Shown piece by piece: positions 57,914-64,000 of a DNA stretch of 64,000 nucleotides. How positions within the stretch are numbered: position 1 is the stretch's first letter; every line of letters begins with the position of its first letter. The notes under the pieces were generated by a model, which was not told the origin of the DNA, did not search any database, and saw only the letters and a list, made by a program, of their open reading frames with translations. Both the position numbers and the translations under genes were made by a program. This DNA is from Diadema setosum (lineage: Eukaryota > Echinodermata > Echinoidea > Diadematoida > Diadematidae), in assembly GCA_033980235.1 (NCBI GenBank), contig CM067067.1:62001-126000 (forward strand), written 5' to 3'.

Positions 57914-59461
57914 GATAGTAACGATAGCTTGTAGGAGATAAAGTAAGTTAGCGTCCCTGACTGTGGTTCTGAACACAAAAGGGGACTGAAAAATTCTTTT
58001 ACAAATTAGCAGACATAATGCCGATTCTCCAACACTGTTGCTCCATTACGTCACTGATTCTGCTATCAATGGCGAAGAAAGAATACTGGTTGCGTGATTA
58101 TCCACCCCTTGATAGCAGGAAGTTTACCTTTCATTGTTCAAGGCTTCGTTGATGCGGGGTTTACTCGGATACAAGGCGTGAACAGTGTCGTCCGAGTTCT
58201 TTCATTCGGAATTCCTCAGAATACGCAATTCAATAGGCAATTAGCGCTGCTACTTCGCAAAGCGGTTAGCCAAATTCTTTGCAGACTTGACCTCTCACAT
58301 GTCAGCTACATCACGCAATACACGACAAACAGCTATCATTACAAACATTCTGATTAAAAAACAAAACAAAATGAAGAAGCACACTTTGAGTAGCGACACA
58401 GCTTTCTGTCACTTTCTCAAATAGGTCCTACTTCTAAAAAATACACAGATGACAAGAGTCAGAATATCCTCCAAAGGGAACACGAGCTATTTGGGCATTA
58501 ATAACATTTGTCTTCCGATTTCTCTCCATGCCGTCGCGGCCCAAACCATCATAAGAAATAGGGAAATAAGTTTTATTGGGCAAGGGAAATAATAGTACGC
58601 ATTAAATACATTTGGCTAATTATCACACGAATTGTCGACTTTATAAGAACGAGAATAATTGACAACTTAGGCCCTACTATATCTCCAAAGATGAACTTTA
58701 ACAGCAAGTCACATACCAGGGAATATAAGTTATAATTATTTGAATGAATTCATTAATGAGGTTAATAACCACTGTAAAAGTACACACACGCATAAAGAGG
58801 TTTCAAGCTTGATATGTGATCATGTATTAGCTCATTGATAAAGTATCATAAATTTTGCGTGATCGTTCGTTGGAATTAATTTTTCAGCGGGATTTGTGCG
58901 TCACATCAATCACCACTTCATGAAATGTGGTGCATGTATCAAACGCAACTCGCTGGTCATGCAATCGATAGCCTTGGTCAGCTCACTATTATTGCGTAAT
59001 TCTAAAGCCCTGGCCGCTTGGCCGCCGACGCCGCCGCGCGCACCATGCTTTGTTTTGTCTTCAATGGGGTCAAGAGCAATGCTTCATTAGCATACGCCCT
59101 AGCAACGGAGGCGGAGTCTCGATCGGGCAAGAACAATAGGTGCGAAACGCAACGCAAAGGCGAGCGTTCGAAAAAAATGTAACCGAAAAAAAATTGTCTC
59201 AGAAAAACTTTGATTTGGGACACTTGTACTCATTTTTACACGCTGAAATTTTCTGGACAAATAGATAAAACATCAAGGAATCAAAATCCGTCTGAAAAAA
59301 TTTTGACCCGAACAGTGCTTCCCCGTCATTTTCGGCTCATTACGGGAAAACTCCCCGTGCGATTTATGACTCATTTTGTCGGAGCGCCACACAAATCTTT
59401 CATGATCCTGAATACTACAATGCGAAGCCCCATTACGCTATGCGTATGGGGCTGCTGGTCG
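57914..59461. other. Gene-free part of the 10.9-kb element
   Basis: An 87-codon open frame at 58094-58357 and an 88-codon frame at 59210-59476 have no recognised motif. 59000-59110 is GC-rich with a GCCGCCGACGCCGCCGCGCG patch. Nothing further supported. Confidence 0.4.
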
Positions 59462-59616
59462 CAGTTAATTGCATGATTACTAAGACATGAGAGCCCTTCG
59501 GGGCGAGTAAGTCTCACAGTGTTAGTTATATGAAAGGTACTTTAACCTAAAACACAAACTAAGACTAGGAAATTCAGGGAAACTTTTGAGGTACCAAAAC
59601 TTTATATTATCTTTAG

Positions 59617-59997
59617 AGGGATCGTATTGTTTTGGTTGAGACCTAATTTCAGGTTTCTAACATTTTTTTGGTGAGATAATGAGAAACCTCTTGTGAAATA
59701 TGAAAGAGCATGTAATTCCATGAGGAATTCATGTTTATTTGATGAAAATTAGTTTTGAAATGGCTGAGATATCCAAAACAGAGCGATTCTAATAAGTTTG
59801 GGACCCACACTTTTTTACGATCGCTTTGTTTTACTTTTTTTTTGGATGTTTCAGTCATGTCAAACCCGATTTTCATCAAATAAACTTTGAATTCCGCTTA
59901 AAATGGTATGCTCTGTACTATTTCATAAATGTTTTCTTGTTATCTCACAAAAAGTTAAAAGCCTAATTCTCATCTCGACCAATACTGTACCATCCAT
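59617..59997. mobile_element. TTAA-flanked palindromic MITE, copy 2
   Basis: Begins AGGGATCGTATTGTTTTGGT and ends ACCAATACTGTACCATCCA. Flanks are TTAG (59613-59616, decayed TTAA) and TTAA (59998-60001). Closely matches 1316-1699 along its whole length. It sits exactly on the right target site of the 10.9-kb element. Confidence 0.85.
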
Positions 59998-60044
59998 TTA
60001 ATACTAGGACTGAGATACATGTAGTCTTGAATTGTTATCCTATA

Positions 60045-60242
60045 CTGTAAAAGTAGATATTTTCGCCTGACTAATTTTTTGCGTTTGGCTGGGTAAGAAG
60101 AGTTTTGCATGTTTTTAATTCCATGGAATCAACTGGAACATATGGCAAGTAAAAACATTCATGTGCTTTTATTTTCCCGCTAATTTCTGGTTGCGCGAAA
60201 TGCGCGAAAATTTCAACACAGCGAAAATTTCTACTTTCACAG
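60045..60242. mobile_element. TA-flanked MITE
   Basis: CTGTAAAAGTAGATATTTTC and, inverted, CTGTGAAAGTAGAAATTTTC form the ends, with TA at 60043-60044 and 60243-60244. GCGAAA words resemble those in the MITEs at 9971 and 12003. Confidence 0.85.
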
Positions 60243-60294
60243 TAGTGCACAGGATGCTTGTTACATGTTGTAGATTCGTTTAGTTAAGTTTAGT

Positions 60295-60337
60295 CAAGGA
60301 GGTACTAGGCGAGCGTGCTCGCCTAGTACCTCCTTGG
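60295..60337. repeat. Perfect palindrome, 20-bp arms
   Basis: CAAGGAGGTACTAGGCGAGC, a 2-nt centre, then its reverse complement. Free-standing hairpin in intron c, close to exon d. Confidence 0.9.
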
Positions 60338-60548
60338 TTTAGTTTGTGCTACTACACATTCAGCTGAGGAAGTGAGACAAAGATTAACTACTGTGTATCT
60401 CATTAGCAAGGTTTGGGTAATTTCCCATCATCTTTGTTTTAAGTCTTGTTGTGACTTATTGTAATGTCTGATTTATGGATAAAACATTTCCCATTATTGA
60501 CAGTCGGCTTTTGAGGTATTTCCTCCTTTTTTTATCATGCTCTACAAG

Positions 60549-60621
60549 GTACATCACAGTGTTTCGCAATCAGCAAATCAACCAATATCTTGTTGAGCCA
60601 TCCGAATGGAGAGGAGGGAAG
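60549..60621 (+). CDS. WDR49/WDR64-like WD40 protein, exon d
   Basis: One base plus 24 codons, between acceptor ACAAG (AG at 60547-60548) and donor GTGAGA (60622). Encodes YITVFRNQQINQYLVEPSEW and RGGK. The leading G completes arginine with exon c and the last codon is complete, so the next exon starts in phase 0. Charged linker between two blades. Confidence 0.87.
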
Positions 60622-60823
60622 GTGAGACAAGGAAACTGTTGAGAATCTATCCAGCATCATTTAACACCAATTCAAGCAAGAGTCATATTTGAATTACTTC
60701 TCTTTTTTTCCTCTGTGTAAATTTTGTCCAGCAAATACCAATCATTGTTAATGTACATTCTGTGTGTTGTCATGTTTCTTCGTGTAGACCCTTGTATTAT
60801 TGAGTTTTATGGTATAAGATGGC

Positions 60824-62983
60824 AGTGATTTGGTAAAACAACGTATCTGCGTTTTGGTACTTTCGAGATATTCGCGATTTTAGATTTTGAAGCCACAAAG
60901 TACTAAAATTGTTCCCATTTCTCTCCAGTCGAATAATTTTCCGAGATACTTTTTTTGAAATACGGCTTATATCATTCTTTTAGTATCTAGTTAAAATTGA
61001 AGTCAGAAAGAGATTTTTTGTTCAAAATATCAAAGACTTTTTGTAGATACGTTGTTTTGCCTGATCACCCAAACTTCGGATCACGTGCGTGGTTAGGCAA
61101 AACAACGCAAGTTGTTCTGCGCACCACGGCAGTGGCATGGCAGAACAACGTATCTTACCTCGCACTGAGCAGTTTTAGCAAGGCAGAACAACGTATGTGA
61201 TATTGTATGTCAATATGTTTGAGTTTCAATTGCACCCTGTGACACGTCTTTGTCATACAGTATATAATATATTTGTTGTGGTATGCAAGATGTAATGCAT
61301 TAGGTTCTACCTCTAGTATTCTGAGAAATATTTTGGAAGCCTTGTACTTTGAAATTAGCTGAGACTCAGAGCACAGTCCTTTCTTGTATTTGTGTTAATG
61401 CAACGTGTGTAATTATTGACAATTGTGTTGACTTGAGCTGCCACCTAGTCCTGTAGGCTGTAGACGAGGCTGTACTGTAGTTTTTTTTTTTTTTTTAAGA
61501 CTTCCACTTTTAGTTTTGAACCAGCAAGATCGATGCACCTATAATTTCAATTACCAGTCCTTTATCTTTTTAATGTGAGCGCTCTTCATATTTTTCAATT
61601 GATGTGAAAAGAGAGAGTATTTTGGTTGGGTTACTAAAATAAGCCTTATCATTATGATCGACAGTGCGACAACATGATGTCAATCTACAGCCAGGTTTTA
61701 GAGTCTAGATAGATCTAGCACATTTTGAGATAAATTTCAGATAATTTATACATAAAATACTTCCACTAAGGAGGCTGACAATCACTGTTTTCCCGAAACT
61801 AGGACCCCACAACCATACAGACTAACACACTCTAGATGATAGATCTAAAGTTAGGCCTAGTCTAACTTAGTACAGTCTATTATACATGTAATGTTACTGC
61901 GATCAGCCCGCTCACGAAGTCAGCGGGAGGGTCCCTGGGCTACATGTAATGTAACTTAGTCAGGGATGCCAAGTTCAAAAAATTTTTATGAGTGAGATTT
62001 TCATGACTCGGCATCTCGGCGAGCGAATGTGCGCGCGAGCGAGGGTGTGGGAGGGGTTTTCCCCCCTGTGGCCTCCCACGGTAGGGAGCTTTTTCAATTT
62101 TTAGCTCTTAATGGTGCGATCAGGTGCACACTTCAGTGATTATTTTTTACTTATTTTGAAAGACAAAAGGGAAATATACCTTCAATTGCAACTATAACTT
62201 TAATCTTTTGAGCTATGCTCATTATTATAGGCCCAAGTTGCAGACTTCGCCCTATGCGTGAGAAAAATGGGTGTCATGCGTGAGATCGTGAGATGGCCCC
62301 TAAATTCTTGAGTGTCACGCAGAATGCGTGAGACTTGGTAGCTTTGCTTAGTTACAGTGGTCAGTGCTGGTACAGCATTCATGCCATGGCACATGTTGAA
62401 TTGAAAGTTAGACCTAAACATTCACGATTCAAACTTGTTTGTTTTTTTAAGCTTTAGATCTAGATCTACTTACCTTTCTTTTGGTTTTTAAGAGAAAGAT
62501 TCAGAATGAACTGCCCTCTGGAACAGACAGTAACTGCAGCTCTAGATCTAGATCCATTCATCATGATTGGTAACCGTTGCAGCTGAAAAGCTGCACTGAC
62601 AATGCTCGATCGATTGTGTGCATAACGTTAACTTGCAGCCGCAGCTGCTGCGGCTAGACCGGGCAGGCAGGTGCATGCTGCAGTTACGTTGTTTTGCCAT
62701 GTCACGCAACGAAGATGCGTTATTCTGCCAGAAAAACCGGAAGCTCAAATGAGATCTGGGACAGAAACTGTTTTGGCAGAACAACGTAAGTAAGTTACGT
62801 TGTTTTGCCAAATTATTTGGACTTATTTTGACAAATCGCTGAAATTTAAATGCATTTTTCTAAAAATTAATATCACTTTGAGAGCTGAAATTTTGACAGA
62901 TGCTCAAAAATGGCTTAATGTATCTAAAAAGCCAAAAACCTGAAAAACCACAAAATTTCAGATACGTTGTTTTGCCAAATCAC
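60824..62983. mobile_element. 2.2-kb TIR element rich in CAACGTA motifs
   Basis: GTGATTTGGTAAAACAACGT at the left and, inverted, GTGATTTGGCAAAACAACGT at the right continue to ATCTG. AACAACGT or its complement ACGTTGTT, usually next to GGCA/TGCC, occurs near 60838, 61049, 61100, 61145, 61187, 62689, 62780, 62797 and 62965, concentrated toward both ends. No transposase. Target duplication not clear. Confidence 0.7.
61961..62346. mobile_element. Small CAGGG-ended element with 6-bp duplication
   Basis: CAGGGATGCCAAGT at the left and, inverted, CAAAGCTACCAAGT at the right are diverged inverted ends; CTTAGT flanks both (61955-61960, 62347-62352). GCGTGAG words repeat inside. Nested in the 60824-62983 element. 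Confidence 0.65.
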
Positions 62984-63224
62984 GGCCGAAGACTATCTAA
63001 TCTTCGATGGCATATACCCCCTGAGGAAAAGAAAATTCAACCCTCAGCACAATTTCCTGCATTTCATTACAGTGGGCAACAGCATGCTTGGCGTTGTTAA
63101 TAACGAGAAGAGAAAAAAAAAATGGAACCCCGTATTGAACAAATATTTTGCCCCAAATTTGCATGCTTCTCCCTTGAAGAATCATTTTATATCGAAAGGT
63201 GCAGTAAAGAGCACCAAGACTCCA

Positions 63225-63383
63225 GGGCCCCATTTCATAAAAGATGTTTGGATGACAACTCTTGGTGGAATGACAACTTCCAATAGCAACGGCCAATCAG
63301 GAAGCTGGATTCTTGTTGTTACTATGACAATTGTCATTCCAGCAAGAGTTGCTATCATATCAACTTTTTATGAAACGGGGCCC
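63225..63383. mobile_element. GGGCCCC-ended foldback MITE
   Basis: GGGCCCCATTTCATAAAA and, inverted, GGGCCCCGTTTCATAAAA form the ends. Inner arms GATGACAACTCTTG.../...GCAAGAGTTGCTATCATATC also pair loosely. Flanking duplication is 2-3 bp and ambiguous. The 200-codon frame over this region is an artefact crossing intron, MITE and exon out of frame. Confidence 0.8.
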
Positions 63384-63433
63384 AGGTTTACAAGCCTTAA
63401 TGTATTGACTGGTATTATACACTATACTGCTAG

Positions 63434-63604
63434 GAGCATCAAGACGACATTCTGGGTGCATCTTTCACTGGTCCTCACACTCTGGCCACTGGGAGCTATG
63501 ATGGTGAAATTGTTATCTGGAATACAGGGTCAGAGGTTGCCTCACGACATCTTCAGCAGCGCTTCCTGAGAAAGATGGCCAAAACTAGGGAGAAGTCAAA
63601 AGTG
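63434..63604 (+). CDS. WDR49/WDR64-like WD40 protein, exon e
   Basis: Starts after acceptor TGCTAG in phase 0 with EHQDDILGASFTGPHTLATG, SYDGEIVIWN (a WD-blade end) and SRHLQQRFLRKMAKTREK. The 3' border is uncertain: GT donors at 63602 (GTGGTA) and 63605 (GTACAG) both keep phase 0, and I chose the latter. If neither is used the frame runs to a stop shortly after. The DILxAxF...LATxSYDGEIxxWN pattern is characteristic of the WDR49/WDR64 family as I know it. The gene continues beyond the window. Confidence 0.85.
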
Positions 63605-64000
63605 GTACAGTTACATAGTGGTCACTGTGTTCAATGTTGAAGCTGTAATCTAGGGATGAAAACAGCTTCCTTTCAACTTTGTTACAGAAGTGTGATATAA
63701 ACTCATGGGATCCTGGATAACTTTTCAAGTTGTTGCAAAGTTTTAAAGACTGTTGCAGAATTTTGATGGAAAAAAAAACCTGCTATATCATGGACAAGGT
63801 ATTTATCTATTATGATTTTGGCAAGATGTGTGCTGTTGGGTCAAAGTTATGATCCATGCAATAATTATTCCTTGTGATGCAACTAATTTTATCTTTTAGT
63901 GATGGTGAATTCTGTACTCTCATTGGTCAATCAACCACTGAATATATCCCGTATTCCGTGATATGACGTCATGATACTGTATTACACAGCCAGCTGCGCG
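63605..64000 (+). other. Probable next intron, no feature
   Basis: AT-rich sequence to the window edge without another WD-like exon. Confidence 0.5.

Larger units (their letters stand above)
48734..59612. mobile_element. 10.9-kb TTAA-flanked inverted-repeat element
   Basis: Left terminus 48734-48884 and right terminus 59462-59612 are inverted copies over about 150 bp with roughly five differences. They start AGATAATATAAAGTTTTGGT. TTAA precedes the left end (48730-48733); the right end is followed by TTAG (59613-59616), which is itself the left TTAA-type flank of a MITE whose far flank is TTAA (59998-60001). TTAA targets are used by piggyBac and Kolobok elements. No transposase was recognised. 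Two independent inverted copies of a shorter element is the main alternative. Confidence 0.6.
48133..60548 (+). other. Intron c (12.4 kb), mostly mobile DNA
   Basis: Donor GTAGGA, acceptor CTACAAG. About 10.9 of its 12.4 kb is the TTAA-flanked inverted-repeat element at 48734-59612, followed by two MITEs and a short palindrome. Exon phases c to d match without a further exon. Confidence 0.75.
60622..63433 (+). other. Intron d (2.8 kb), mostly mobile DNA
   Basis: Donor GTGAGA, acceptor TGCTAG. Contains the CAACGTA-rich TIR element at 60824-62983 with a nested CAGGG element, and a GGGCCCC-ended MITE (63225-63383) 50 bp before exon e. Confidence 0.75.

Noticed and set aside
62967..63569. 200-codon plus-strand open frame
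   Set aside because: It runs from a TIR element through a GGGCCCC MITE into exon e in the wrong frame; the WD40 reading in exon e uses another frame with proper splice borders.

Overview
The window reads as intron-rich, repeat-dense nuclear DNA of a marine invertebrate, most likely an echinoderm or another invertebrate deuterostome. The grounds are: introns with GT/AG borders, a WD40 gene, a CR1/Jockey-type LINE, a Ty3-type LTR element of a lineage common in marine invertebrates, dense palindromic TA/TTAA MITEs including the 'GGGCCCCGTTTCATAAAA' kind, and moderately AT-rich sequence. The species cannot be named from the sequence alone. No rRNA, tRNA, CRISPR array or bacterial operon was seen.

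Layout. 1-7.6 kb is a mosaic: a ~158-bp tandem repeat, two TTAA-flanked elements stacked on one TTAA, a Harbinger-like element (2478-3219), and a 3.3-kb TIR element (3423-6677) that holds a second copy of the ~158-bp repeat. From about 7.6 to 45.0 kb the window is essentially one degraded minus-strand LINE of only about 4.2 kb, blown apart by five insertions. From its 5' end these are: a 5.16-kb Ty3/Gypsy element (39151-44308, in ORF1), a 1.6-kb near-perfect palindrome (36943-38535, in ORF2), a 25.3-kb TIR element (11465-36792, in the endonuclease), a 0.79-kb unrecognised insert (10443-11236), and a 240-bp MITE (9971-10210). Four of the five removals restore continuous LINE protein; at the MITE the two sides are recognisable but one frame slip remains.

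The 25.3-kb element carries no recognisable transposase. It holds a two-monomer higher-order satellite (11.8-16.0 kb), a telomere-repeat MITE, a ~455-bp tandem repeat, a ~640-680-bp macrosatellite in which nine successive units each carry a (CCCTAA)n block (22.3-28.3 kb) grading into older units without it, and a ~757-bp duplication.

From 45.6 kb onward the plus strand carries five exons of one host gene, a WDR49/WDR64-like WD40 protein. All splice phases agree. Its introns are filled with mobile DNA: intron 3 (12.4 kb) is almost entirely a 10.9-kb TTAA-flanked inverted-repeat element (48734-59612), which contains a 4.0-kb hAT-like element (51463-55501), which contains a ~190-bp satellite, which contains a 192-bp MITE. 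Intron 4 holds a 2.2-kb TIR element with many copies of a CAACGTA motif.

The most unusual signals are: the Ty3 element's 12-nt primer-binding site, which is the exact reverse complement of a stretch in its own 120-bp LTR (suggesting self-priming) and sits beside LTRs ending TAGA...TCTA rather than TG...CA; the 25-kb TIR element whose empty site is proved by the interrupted LINE; the macrosatellite whose telomeric block replaces ~55 bp still present in older units; and the 742-bp-arm palindrome with a Penelope/hammerhead-like core.
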